Assembly (NCBI GenBank): GCA_963711375.1
Contig: CAVQDV010000005.1
Span: 1,550,001-1,614,000, forward strand
Reading direction: 5' to 3'
DNA length: 64,000 bases
DNA from: CAVQDV01 sp963711375
GTDB lineage: Bacteria > Pseudomonadota > Gammaproteobacteria > Coxiellales > Coxiellaceae
Shown here piece by piece: positions 43,620 through 52,004 of the stretch (position 1 is the stretch's first letter; each line of letters begins with the position of its first letter). The notes under the pieces were generated by a model. That model had not been told where the DNA came from. It did no database searches and was given only the letters and a program-made list of their open reading frames with translations. Position numbers and translations under genes: made by a program.

Positions 43620-44873
43620 ATGAATTCAGAAATTTTAGAGCAATTAAAGAAAGTGAAAGCCGCCAGCCATGTCTTGGCTTTGCTAGAAGATGAAACTGTA
43701 AATGCAGTGCTAAAAGCACTTGCAAGTGAATTACGAAAATCTTCAGGCCTTATTTTAATTGAAAATGCAAAGGATTTGGAAAATATGCCTGGGGATAATC
43801 CCATGCGTGATCGTTTGCTTTTGACGGAAGAAAGAATTCATTCCATTGCAAATGATATTGAATCTGTAAGTGCTTTAAAATCACCATTGGGAAAAATAAT
43901 CGAACAAAAAGTGATGAATAATGGTTTAAAAATTGAGAGAGTTTCTGTCCCCTTGGGTGTTGTCGCCGTTATCTATGAATCCAGGCCTAATGTAACGATT
44001 GATGTTTTTACCCTATGTATTAAGGCTCGAAATGCATGCGTTCTAAAGGGCGGAAAAGAAGCGGCCCATACGAATAAAATTTTAGTTAACATTATCCATA
44101 GCGTGTTGAAGGCTCGTGGCATCGATTCTGATATTTTATATTTATTGCCCTCGAATCGTGAGGCAACACAAATTTTGTTAAATGCCTCTGGATTTGTCGA
44201 TGTTTGCATTCCTCGTGGCAGCCAGGCGCTTATTAATTTTGTTCGAGAGAATGCCAGAATTCCCGTTATCGAAACGGGGGCGGGTATTGTTCATACCTAT
44301 TTTGATGAAAGTGGCGATCTCGAGAAAGGGCGCTTAATTATCCATAATGCTAAAACGAGAAGGGTTAGTGTTTGCAATGCCTTAGATTGCTTACTTATTC
44401 ACGAAGCGCGTCTTAATAATGTATTTACATTGATTGAACCCCTGATCCAACACGCTGTTGAAATTTTTGCAGATTCAAAAAGTTATGAAGCCCTAGTTTC
44501 ACAATATCCTAAAAATTTACTGTATCACGCCAGCCCTGAACATTTCGGACAAGAATTTTTGTCTTATAAAATGGCTATTAAAACGGTTTCTTCAGCAGAA
44601 GAAGCGATAGCACATATTATGAAACACAGCTCTGGTCACAGTGAAGCCATTATTGCCGAAGATAAAAAAAGAATTGCCCAATTTTTATCAACAATAGATG
44701 CCGCAGCTGTTTACGTTAATGCTTCAACCGCGTTCACCGACGGCGGTCAATTTGGTTTAGGCGCGGAAATTGGCATTAGCACGCAAAAATTACATGCTCG
44801 TGGCCCAATGGGCTTAGAAGCCTTAAGCAGCTATAAATGGCTGATTTATGGCGATGGGCAAATTCGCGTTTAA
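43620..44873 (+). CDS. proA: Gamma-glutamyl phosphate reductase
   Basis: ProA reduces gamma-glutamyl phosphate to the semialdehyde, the second proline step. The 417-residue protein has the NADPH-binding VPLGVVAVIYESRPNVTIDV, CVLKGGKEAAHTNKIL, the catalytic cysteine in RRVSVCNALDCLLIH, and HSSGHSEAIIAEDKKRI and FTDGGQFGLGAEIGISTQKL near the end. It follows proB in the same direction and probably shares the transcript. Confidence 0.95.
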   Translation: MNSEILEQLKKVKAASHVLALLEDETVNAVLKALASELRKSSGLILIENAKDLENMPGDNPMRDRLLLTEERIHSIANDIESVSALKSPLGKIIEQKVMNNGLKIERVSVPLGVVAVIYESRPNVTIDVFTLCIKARNACVLKGGKEAAHTNKILVNIIHSVLKARGIDSDILYLLPSNREATQILLNASGFVDVCIPRGSQALINFVRENARIPVIETGAGIVHTYFDESGDLEKGRLIIHNAKTRRVSVCNALDCLLIHEARLNNVFTLIEPLIQHAVEIFADSKSYEALVSQYPKNLLYHASPEHFGQEFLSYKMAIKTVSSAEEAIAHIMKHSSGHSEAIIAEDKKRIAQFLSTIDAAAVYVNASTAFTDGGQFGLGAEIGISTQKLHARGPMGLEALSSYKWLIYGDGQIRV

Positions 44874-44925
44874 AATTATTTTTAATCAAGCTCTTATCCA
44901 AAATCTTAAATAAAAGTTTTTCACA

Positions 44926-44958
44926 TTTAATAAAACCTTAAGGTTTCCTCTGTATAAT
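44926..44958 (+). promoter_or_regulatory. PmrA-type promoter of the orphan gene at 44995
   Basis: TTTAA at 44926, CTTAA at 44937 (11-bp period), 11 bp, TATAAT at 44953-44958. The geometry is identical to the three icm promoters downstream. Confidence 0.82.
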
Positions 44959-44994
44959 GGCTCACATGTTAAAAGATTGATTGTGAGTAAAGTG

Positions 44995-45669
44995 ATGAAA
45001 TCCCAAAATACAGACAGCAAAATGTTAAAATCCGTCTATGATGAACTAAGATTTAGGATCATGATCGACTTTATGTCCGAATCCACAAAACCCGAAAATT
45101 CTAAACTGTTTCAAACCATTAAGAACGATTTCGCAAAAACTGATTCCCTTTCTAAATTAGGACACTATGAATCACAGGTATTGGCTTTGTTTGACAGTTT
45201 TGACGATGAATTTCAAAGGCTTATTAATGATAGTATGAATGCAAGTTTTCTTGATGATGATCAAACAGAAATTGATTATTCGCAAGTCGATGAGAAATTA
45301 AGCAGCTTATCGGTGGCGCTGCAGCAAGGTCTTTCCGATGCATTGGCTCGTGGAAAAATAATTACGGCTTTATCTGACCCTGTTTTTCAGAAACCCAATG
45401 TTTTCAATGACATTATGTTGATTCTAAAAGACCCCAACAAGACATTTGTTTTAAACGCAATTAAAGAAACTGTAGCACTTCATGCAAAAGAGCCTGTGAA
45501 AAAAAACTCGAGTATCTCACTTCTTTTTCGACAACGCCCTCAAGATGGCGCTTTGCACAGCCTCTATAAAAAAATTCATGAAGCCAATAATTTGACTCAG
45601 ATCCTAGACACACTCGATTCGGCTAAAGAAAATTTACAAGCGTCCAACTGGCAGTTTAAGAATAAGTAG
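44995..45669 (+). CDS. Orphan soluble protein under a PmrA-type promoter, candidate effector
   Basis: A 224-residue protein with no family recognised; mostly helical, charged, no signal peptide or membrane segment. It starts MKSQNTDSKMLKSVYDELRF; GTG at 44983 and TTG at 44977 are alternative starts. Acidic and Ser-rich middle (SFLDDDQTEIDYSQVDEKLS). It has its own PmrA-type promoter and no operon partner. The combination of orphan sequence and promoter shared with the icm genes makes a Dot/Icm substrate likely; that is inference. Confidence 0.7.
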   Translation: MKSQNTDSKMLKSVYDELRFRIMIDFMSESTKPENSKLFQTIKNDFAKTDSLSKLGHYESQVLALFDSFDDEFQRLINDSMNASFLDDDQTEIDYSQVDEKLSSLSVALQQGLSDALARGKIITALSDPVFQKPNVFNDIMLILKDPNKTFVLNAIKETVALHAKEPVKKNSSISLLFRQRPQDGALHSLYKKIHEANNLTQILDTLDSAKENLQASNWQFKNK

Positions 45670-45721
45670 GTATATTCGAGTATTAGTAGTGAGATACACT
45701 TCCAATGCAAGACAACTATTG

Positions 45722-45757
45722 TCCCCTCTCCCCTTGCGGGAGCAGGGTTACTGAGGG
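45722..45757. repeat. Intergenic C/G-rich inverted repeat
   Basis: TCCCCTCTCCCCTTGCGGGA then GCAGGGTTACTGAGGGG, another member of the family at 12964, placed between two genes that both have PmrA-type promoters. Confidence 0.7.
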
Positions 45758-45842
45758 GTGCAAAATTTCTCATCAAGAAAACAGCCTTGGAACTTTTCCC
45801 CAAGAATTCCCCTCAGAAAAAAAGTCAAAAACCCCCCGTGTA

Positions 45843-45875
45843 TTTAATATTTCCTTAATAATGCCTTGCTAATAT
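45843..45875 (+). promoter_or_regulatory. PmrA-type promoter of the orphan gene at 46071
   Basis: TTTAATATTTCCTTAATAAT contains the repeat at 45843 and 45854 (11-bp period), the closest match in the window to the published box. Exactly 11 bp follow to TAATAT at 45870-45875. Confidence 0.82.
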
Positions 45876-45929
45876 CTTCCAGGTGAAAGGCGAGGGTCTT
45901 AAGCTTTGCCGAAGGAATTTCTTTTAACA

Positions 45930-46051
45930 TATACCCGTAGCGTTTCAGTTTCAGGTATTTTGGGCAACGCTATTTTTTGTGCCAGGTTTTTAAAAGCCTG
46001 GCACAAAAAAGAGCAAGATCAAAAGCCTGAAACTGAGATGCTACGGGTATA
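45930..46051. repeat. 122-base nested palindrome in the leader of the orphan gene
   Basis: Outer arms TATACCCGTAGC...CAGTTTCAGG and CCTGAAACTG...GCTACGGGTATA pair over more than 20 bases with small mismatches. Inner arms TTTTTTGTGCCAGG (45973-45986) and CCTGGCACAAAAAA (45997-46010) pair perfectly around a 10-base loop. Together they would form one long hairpin between the promoter and the chosen start. A reading frame stays open through it. It could be a small palindromic insertion element or a leader RNA structure. Confidence 0.8.
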
Positions 46052-46070
46052 CATTCAACTGGAGAAAATT

Positions 46071-47657
46071 ATGCGTAAACCTGTTGTCATATCAACCGGG
46101 ACAGAGAAAGATCTAAAGCAATCATTAAAAGACCTGAGAGGGAGGCGGGACGAATTTAAGGAAGGTTCCCCGATGATCTTATTTTATGAATTTACGGCTC
46201 GGCTATTGGAAAAGAATACTGATGGAACCATCATAATTAATGAGACTAATATTAACGATCCAAATACGACGGATCACTACTTTGACGCCATTCTTAAAAT
46301 AGGAAAAAATCGCGATAGTTCTGATTTTCAAGAGTCTAAGGCAATTATACTTCACCACCCACAATATGCCGGACAAGCGTATTTAAAATATATCGAACGA
46401 AAAGTCTCGGAACTAGAAGCCAAACAAAAAGAGTATGGTAATGCCAATTCTCGTATGACTTTATTTCTAGAATTTACTATTTTACTCCTTCAAAATAAAA
46501 TTAAACCGGAAAATATTGAAGATGGTAGAGCAGACCCGTATTTCGAGGCGATTTTTGAAATGGCTTGTGATAATAAAAACAAATTATATGATGACCGAAA
46601 AATATATGGACAATTGCATCCAAGCTTTGCCGGAGCAGCTTATGTAAATTATAATTTAAATGCAATATTACGTAGACTGGCACAGGATGATGTTAATAAG
46701 AATGAAAATTTTGTTGTAGTAGAAGAATTTAGAGAGGTTTGTCATTTTTTAATAAAGGGTTTTAAGGAAAAAACCATTACAAAAGATAATTTTGATCGGA
46801 CAATTTTTGAGCCAATGTTCAGAATGGAGTTGGATAACTCCGAATTATTTTCAGAATGTTTAAAACGAATTCCTGAGTCGATTCGGGTGCCATATAGAAA
46901 ATTAGTAATAGTAATAGTTACAAGTGAAACTAGCATTCTTGTTAAAGGGCCATATGATAATCAATCGATAATTAATTTTAAAGATGAATGCATGCAATTT
47001 GCTTGTGTAATTGACGTAACAAAACTGGAAATGGGTTTTAAAATACTTACTCAGTCAAAAGATCAAAATGAGCTTTGTTTCGAACTATTAAAAGAATTCA
47101 CTGGAATAACTCAAGACTTGACCGCTGCATCCCAAGCACCCCAGCAAAATGATCCTAATAAATTTTGTTTGGTCGTAGAGGGGGATGAGTATCGTGGAAA
47201 GGTTAATGAATTTATGACGTTTTTTCTTAATTTTGGACGAAACTTGAAGCCAAAGCTTGTAATTATAGAAAAGGGATTCGAGATTATTGATGTTTGGGAA
47301 TACCTATCAGACTATAAGGATGCCTTAAATGCTTATAGCCGAAATAAAGTATCGGAAAAGAGTTTATTTCAGGCTGGTACGTTTAAAGGACAGCCACTAA
47401 AACAGCACATAGATGAAGGGAAATGCCATCAGGTGAATGAAGAAAGTACTATCTCTGTTCAAGTGCCTCTAAATCAGAGAGAGAATTTTTGCGAAAAATT
47501 TAAGGAAATGTGTATTGCGAATGGACTTAACCCTGAATTTGAGCTTTTTGAAGATGGCTTTAGGGTAATTGATAAACATCTAAAGGATCACGCTGAGGGT
47601 TATAAGATGCTGCTAGATGAGTTTTTTAATGATATCAGCCCTTTTCTCCGTAAATAG
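46071..47657 (+). CDS. Orphan protein with internal repeats under a PmrA-type promoter, candidate effector
   Basis: A 528-residue protein without recognised family or signal peptide. ATG at 46071 follows CTGGAG at good distance. A TTG at 45906 is in frame and would add 55 residues encoded by the palindrome, which I consider less likely. Three units of about 105 residues seem related: MILFYEFTARLLEKN...HYFDAILKIGKN, then TLFLEFTILLLQNK...PYFEAIFEMACDN, then VVVEEFREVCHFLIKG...PMFRMELDN, joined by HPQYAGQAYLKY and HPSFAGAAYVNY. Acts in an unknown process; effector status is inferred from the promoter. Confidence 0.72.
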   Translation: MRKPVVISTGTEKDLKQSLKDLRGRRDEFKEGSPMILFYEFTARLLEKNTDGTIIINETNINDPNTTDHYFDAILKIGKNRDSSDFQESKAIILHHPQYAGQAYLKYIERKVSELEAKQKEYGNANSRMTLFLEFTILLLQNKIKPENIEDGRADPYFEAIFEMACDNKNKLYDDRKIYGQLHPSFAGAAYVNYNLNAILRRLAQDDVNKNENFVVVEEFREVCHFLIKGFKEKTITKDNFDRTIFEPMFRMELDNSELFSECLKRIPESIRVPYRKLVIVIVTSETSILVKGPYDNQSIINFKDECMQFACVIDVTKLEMGFKILTQSKDQNELCFELLKEFTGITQDLTAASQAPQQNDPNKFCLVVEGDEYRGKVNEFMTFFLNFGRNLKPKLVIIEKGFEIIDVWEYLSDYKDALNAYSRNKVSEKSLFQAGTFKGQPLKQHIDEGKCHQVNEESTISVQVPLNQRENFCEKFKEMCIANGLNPEFELFEDGFRVIDKHLKDHAEGYKMLLDEFFNDISPFLRK

Positions 47658-47671
47658 CCCAGCTAAAAATG

Positions 47672-47696
47672 GAGCCTCCGTGCCAAGCGGAGGTTC
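47672..47696 (+). terminator. Hairpin after the orphan gene
   Basis: GAGCCTCCG / CGGAGGTTC, 9 bp with one mismatch (G-T), loop of 7, 15 bases after the stop. The run after it (ACATTTCTC) is only weakly U-rich. It separates this gene from the convergent ATPase fragment. Confidence 0.5.
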
Positions 47697-48068
47697 ACAT
47701 TTCTCGTTCTACAATCTTAGGCAAGACCTAATGGAAGTCTAAAAATTAAAAAAATCCTCAAGAGTAATTACCCTATCAAAATACCCTCGTGCTATCAGTG
47801 CCTCGGTAGCTCCTTCAGCAGAAATGAGTACTTTTTCAATGCTGTGTTTTTTGGGATTGGCTAGTAATACCAATTTTCTCTCAAATTCTTCGATAATACT
47901 GGTATCGACTTTTGCTTGGAGGTATCGGATCTCACAAATGGTGAACACATGGTCTGCACGCTCAAAAATAAGATCAATTTGATATCCTGGAGATTCTTTG
48001 TCGGCATTTCGATTAAAAAAAGCACCACTTTTATATCGAATTGCTGAGAAGCCTAACATTTTTGCAAT

Positions 48069-49978
48069 GTGCGCCAAGCAAAGCTTGGCATGTCTTGCAG
48101 GTGAAAGTCCTGCTGCAGAAGCGACACCGATCGCACTGCATAGCGAGTCTTGCGCTGCCGCAGGTAACGAAAGCAGTGAAGCGTAGACAGCGAAACTTTC
48201 GAGCCGAAACCCGATACGCATAGGGTGAACGTGAAATAACCTCGAAATAAAGTATTTTGTGAGAGCTGAAGGGTTATTGCACCAAGCAAGCAATAAACAT
48301 TTCTGCAATAAAGCGGGAGTAGAAATGTTTCTCACCGGGGTCGAAGGCGTTGGCGAGTTAGTAGAGATGTGTCAGGAACTTGGGAGAACCCACTGATCTC
48401 TGCAAGGATAGCAGTAGTCAAAATTCAAGCGGCTTGAACCGCAAGATTGTGACGAAGGACGGTGGGCGTCGGAGCCAGTCATAGTAGCGATGAAGCGAAG
48501 TAACTTTCGTGGAACGAAGGGCTGGCAGAGAGTGATAACCGGAGAGGGAGACTTAAATGAAGCTACAATCAGTGAGCACAAATCAAAAGACAACGAAACT
48601 CGAAGGTATAGGCAGACGAGCAATTTTCAGACCGGATACGGTGTTCAATAATGTTTGGCACGTGATCGATCTGGATTTGCTGCGCGAATGTTATCGACAG
48701 CTCGATGGAGGCAAGGCAGTCGGTATCGATGAAGTCACGAAGAAAATCTACGGTGAAAATCTCGATGAAAATTTAATTGATCTTCATGCGAAACTTCGCA
48801 GAAACGCGTACAAGCCTAAGGCAGCGTGTATGGTAGAAATTCCAAAAGAAGACGGCAGCACAAGGCCGCTGGCGATTACTTGTTTTGAAGACAAAATCGT
48901 ACAGAGGGCGGTGTCGCAAATTCTCACGAAAATCTATGAACCATTATTTCTTCCGTGCTCCTACGGGTACAGAGAAGGAATAAATGCGCACGACGCACTG
49001 AGGGCGTTAATGAAACACAGCAGCAGCTATCCGAGAGGCGCAACAGTAGAAATTGATCTCTCCCAATATTTTAGCAGCATCCCGCATGCAAATTTGCAGG
49101 GAATTTTGCGAGAAAAGATTGCGGATAGGAAATTTCTGAAATTACTTGAGAAGTTAATTCGTGCACCAATTTTGGTGAACGGAAAGGCTGAGCTCAATAA
49201 AATTGGAGTGCCCACCGGGTCAATTATCTCGCCAATCTTGTCAAATATTTATCTGCACTATGCGGTGGATAGTTGGTTCGAAAGAACAAGACTCGACCAC
49301 TTAAATGGGAAAGCAGAAATGATAAGGTTTGCAGATGATATGGTGTTTGTATTTCAGTACGAGGAAGACGCGAAGCGGTTTTATAAAGTATTACCAAAGC
49401 GACTGGACAAATTCGGATTAAAATTGCACGCGGATAAATCGAGTGTGATTAAATCCGGAGCGGCACACGCGAGAGAAGCCAAAACAAATGGCGAGCGCCT
49501 CAAAACATATAAATTCTTAGGATTTACTTGTTATTGGGGACAAAGCAGATCAGGAAAGTGGCGGCTAAAATATAAAAGCCGCGCTGACCGAATAGCCAAG
49601 AAGCTTGTCAACTTGCGACAGCATCTCAAACGCAGTCTCCATGAAAAGACACATGTCGTAATTCAGCGAGTGAAACGAGTAGTGATTGGGTGGGGAAACT
49701 ACCACGCTATTTCGGATAACCAAAAGCAGGTTAGTACGTTTATTCAGTGGAGTAGGCGTGCATTATTTGTTTGGGTAAATCGTAAAGGCGGCAAGCGTAA
49801 AATAAACTGGAAAAGCTTTGGAAATCTTTTGAAACGAATGAATTTTCCGCAGTATATCAAAACGACATCCATGTTTCGCACTGCTGAATATTAGCACTTT
49901 CGGGAGCCGGATGCGGGAAAACTGCACGTCCGGTTCTGATCAGGGTTTGGCTGGAGTGATCCAGCCATTCTACTGAAC
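48069..49978 (+). mobile_element. Group II intron, 1910 bases, antisense within the ATPase gene
   Basis: The 5' end GTGCGCCAAGC fits the group II consensus GUGYG. The 3' end has a domain V at 49904-49936 (GAGCCGGATGCGGGAA, then ACTGCACGTCCGGTTC with the AGC triad). A domain VI-like stem follows (GGCTGGA/TCCAGCC), and the element ends in AC. The boundaries were set by restoring the interrupted ATPase reading frame, and the ends then fit GTGCG...AC. The reverse transcriptase gene sits in domain IV. The target is coding DNA, not a terminator. Confidence 0.9.
48557..49894 (+). CDS. Group II intron reverse transcriptase/maturase
   Basis: The intron-encoded protein, 445 residues, for splicing and retrohoming. 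RT blocks: GGKAVGIDEVTKKIYGE, RPLAITCFEDKIVQRAVSQI, EIDLSQYFSSIPH, GVPTGSIISPILSNIYLHY and the active site RFADDMVFVF (FADD in place of YADD). The maturase domain X follows (HVVIQRVKRVVIGWGNYHAI, SRRALFVWVNRKGGK). It ends without an HNH endonuclease domain, so it belongs to the endonuclease-lacking types. The reading frame is intact, so the intron may be active. Confidence 0.93.
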   Translation: MKLQSVSTNQKTTKLEGIGRRAIFRPDTVFNNVWHVIDLDLLRECYRQLDGGKAVGIDEVTKKIYGENLDENLIDLHAKLRRNAYKPKAACMVEIPKEDGSTRPLAITCFEDKIVQRAVSQILTKIYEPLFLPCSYGYREGINAHDALRALMKHSSSYPRGATVEIDLSQYFSSIPHANLQGILREKIADRKFLKLLEKLIRAPILVNGKAELNKIGVPTGSIISPILSNIYLHYAVDSWFERTRLDHLNGKAEMIRFADDMVFVFQYEEDAKRFYKVLPKRLDKFGLKLHADKSSVIKSGAAHAREAKTNGERLKTYKFLGFTCYWGQSRSGKWRLKYKSRADRIAKKLVNLRQHLKRSLHEKTHVVIQRVKRVVIGWGNYHAISDNQKQVSTFIQWSRRALFVWVNRKGGKRKINWKSFGNLLKRMNFPQYIKTTSMFRTAEY

Positions 49979-51100
49979 CCTGCTATGATTTTTTCGGCAA
50001 AATCTTTCAAACGCAAATCCTAGCCATTTTTGATAGCTTTCCATTTTTAAAGCGGCTACGGGATTTTCATCAAATTCCCCTTCTTTAATATTCGAGGCGA
50101 TTGGTTTAATGAATTTATAATAAAATCGCAAATAATTATCGCCTATGCAATATCGTGCGAGCAGACTTTTTTCACTAGCTTGAACGGGTGTATACCGCTC
50201 GATAAAACCACAGAGTTCCAAATCAGCAAAAACTTTTGACAAACTGCCGCCAGCATCAACACCTAAATGCGCAATTATTTCGCGACGTGTCGCAAATCGA
50301 ATCTGACTTAAATATTCGATTATTGCACGATAATGTGTTGTGCTCGCAAAGCTGCTGATAAAAATTCGTTGAAATTCTTCGCTAAAAAAGCTGTCTTTTT
50401 TAAAGCTGTTTTCGCAAATGCCGATTAAAACCGAGGAAGCGCGCGTGAGTTTTTTTAAATATTCTGGAATTCCGCCCAGTGTTAAGTAGGCATTCATCGT
50501 CTCGCGGATCGAGCGATTTATTAAAAATTGTTTCGTTTCTTGTAGCGAAAATTCTCTAAGCTGGAGTTCGTTTGTGGAACGATTATACAAGGCTTTTGAA
50601 TGCACTACCTGATTGATCATAAATGATGGCGAAGAGCCGCAAAGCACAACGAGCAGATGTCGATTATGTCGAAAACGATTATCCCAGGTATATTTTAGAG
50701 CGGAAATGAGTTTGTTTTTATAGTTTGCTAGCCATTGGACCTCTTCAAGATAAAGGGTCCATTTCCCACTTGCCAATCGATTGGCGATAAAATCAAAAAC
50801 TTCTACCCAGTTTGGAAAATGCATTTTTGATAGGTAAGGGTCGTTGAGCTGCTTTGAAAGTTGGAAGAGAACATGCTCGATTTGCGCCTTTTCATCTCCA
50901 TCTTCCAAGCCCTCTAGTTTTATTAAATTGCGGCTTCCTAAGGTACGCTCTATCAATTCTGTTTTTCCAACTCGGCGTCTTCCGTAAACAATTAAGATTT
51001 GTGACTCATCAGATTCCGCAATGGCGCGAATGCGAGTAAATTCTTTATTTCTTCCAATAAATTCAATTGCTTGCGATGTTTTTTCTGTGCTCATTTTAGT

Positions 51101-51218
51101 AATAGGCCAACTTTTTGTTTAGAAACGTGGCCCATTATACCAAAAAAATCACCTAATAGGCCAAATTTTGAAAATAAAAATTGGCCTATTAGGTGATTTC
51201 CTAGGGCTAATTGGCCCA
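51101..51218. promoter_or_regulatory. Tandem palindrome array before the split ATPase gene (period 54 bp)
   Basis: Unit 1: AATAGGCCAA (51101) ... GTGGCCCATT (51128-51137). Unit 2: perfect 19-bp arms (51146-51164 and 51181-51199) with a 16-base centre; core half sites AATAGGCCAA (51155) and TTGGCCTATT (51181). A half unit AATTGGCCCA lies at 51209. Starts 51101, 51155 and 51209 are 54 bp apart. On the minus strand TATAAT overlaps unit 1. The array ends 7 bp from the ATPase ATG and 45 bp from the icmT promoter. Confidence 0.82.
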
Positions 51219-51262
51219 GTTTGATAAAAAAAGGGGAAAAATCTGAAATAAAAATCCGAATC

Positions 51263-51295
51263 CTTAATACTTCCTTAAGGTTTGGTCGGTATAAT
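51263..51295 (+). promoter_or_regulatory. PmrA-type promoter of icmTS
   Basis: CTTAA at 51263 and 51274 (11-bp period), 11 bp, TATAAT at 51290-51295, 24 bp before the icmT ATG. PmrA control of icm genes is known in Legionella and Coxiella. Confidence 0.85.
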
Positions 51296-51319
51296 GGGCC
51301 TTAAGAAACGAGGTTATTA

Positions 51320-51577
51320 ATGCGAACAAATGCAGAAGCACATTGGCGAGATTCGGCGCGATCGATCCGCTTTTTTATTTGGGATGGCCAAGCTGCCTTT
51401 CCTATGCTCTTGTTTTTAATGCATATGCGCATATGGACCCTGATTGTGGCCGTTGTTACCATGATGTTCTTTACCATATTAAATCGTTATGGCTTTAGCC
51501 CGATTGTGTTCTTCCGTTGGCTGCGTAGCGCAGCCGCAGGCAAACGAAAAATCTCAAGACCTTGGTGGACAAACTGA
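51320..51577 (+). CDS. icmT: Dot/Icm secretion protein IcmT
   Basis: An 85-residue inner-membrane protein of the Dot/Icm type IVB secretion system. The start AHWRDSARSIRFFIWDGQAA and membrane stretch FPMLLFLMHMRIWTLIVAVV are characteristic, and the length is normal for IcmT (about 86). In Legionella, IcmT is needed for effector transfer and for egress from host cells. The stop overlaps icmS (TGATG). Confidence 0.94.
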   Translation: MRTNAEAHWRDSARSIRFFIWDGQAAFPMLLFLMHMRIWTLIVAVVTMMFFTILNRYGFSPIVFFRWLRSAAAGKRKISRPWWTN

Positions 51578-51915
51578 TGGAAATCGCAAAGAAACTAGCG
51601 GCTATTGCTAAACAAATGAACGTTAACTTCACCCTAAAAGGGCGTTCCATCGCGTTTACCGAAATGTTTTCGGATACAGGCCTACTGCCAGGCCTCACAA
51701 AACGGGCAGACCAATTAGCCTCTCTTTGCTTCGGCTATGGCCTAGGCGCCAGCTACCAAGACGTTGAAAAATCACTACTTGGAGTAAAAGTGAGCTTTGA
51801 TGAGTTCACACCCGATGTGTTAAGACTTTTTTGCATAACAGACGTACTTCATGAGCTCGCCAAGGCCAGTCCAACCCGAGATGAAGTGCCCTTAGATGAA
51901 TTATTATATGATTAA
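51577..51915 (+). CDS. icmS: Dot/Icm adaptor chaperone IcmS
   Basis: IcmS pairs with IcmW (and LvgA) to recruit effectors to the DotL coupling complex. The 112-residue cytosolic acidic protein has the family core MFSDTGLLPGLTKRADQLAS, LCFGYGLGASYQDVE, LGVKVSFDEFTPDVLRLFCI and the ending PLDELLYD. The ATG overlapping the icmT stop is chosen over a TTG five codons upstream. Confidence 0.95.
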   Translation: MEIAKKLAAIAKQMNVNFTLKGRSIAFTEMFSDTGLLPGLTKRADQLASLCFGYGLGASYQDVEKSLLGVKVSFDEFTPDVLRLFCITDVLHELAKASPTRDEVPLDELLYD

Positions 51916-51924
51916 TCCCGGTTT

Positions 51925-51957
51925 CTTAATTTTTCCTTAAGCTTTGTCCGGTATAAT
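51925..51957 (+). promoter_or_regulatory. PmrA-type promoter of the IcmR-like gene and icmQPO
   Basis: CTTAA at 51925 and 51936 (11-bp period), 11 bp, TATAAT at 51952-51957. It gives this operon its own promoter within the cluster. Confidence 0.85.
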
Positions 51958-52004
51958 CACTAAATAGATTAACAGTAAGACTACTAATAAGAAGGTAAAC
52001 AGCA

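Larger units (their letters stand above)
47739..51094 (-). pseudogene. AAA ATPase/nuclease-like gene (DUF234 type) split by a group II intron
   Basis: The 5' part (51094 to 49979) encodes the AAA domain (FIGRNKEFTRIRAIAESDES; Walker A YGRRRVGKTEL; Walker B WTLYLEEVQWLA; VVLCGSSPSFMIN) and ends FERFCRKNHSR. The 3' part (48068 to 47739) resumes IAKMLGFSAIRYKSGAFFNR and carries YQIDLIFERADHVFTICEIR, then LEDFFNF. Removing 48069-49978 joins the parts in frame, and the joint aligns residue for residue with FEQICFKHVDNIRHALGL of the gene at 15277. The intron lies antisense to the gene, so normal splicing cannot rescue it. The gene starts 7 bp from its palindrome array (51101). Confidence 0.88.

Noticed and set aside
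45906..46070. Upstream extension of the orphan gene through the palindrome (TTG start)
   Set aside because: The ATG at 46071 has a better ribosome-binding site, and the extension only translates the palindrome; kept as an alternative.
48557..49894. Retron or CRISPR-linked reverse transcriptase
   Set aside because: Domain V, GTGCG...AC ends and the maturase domain identify a group II intron.
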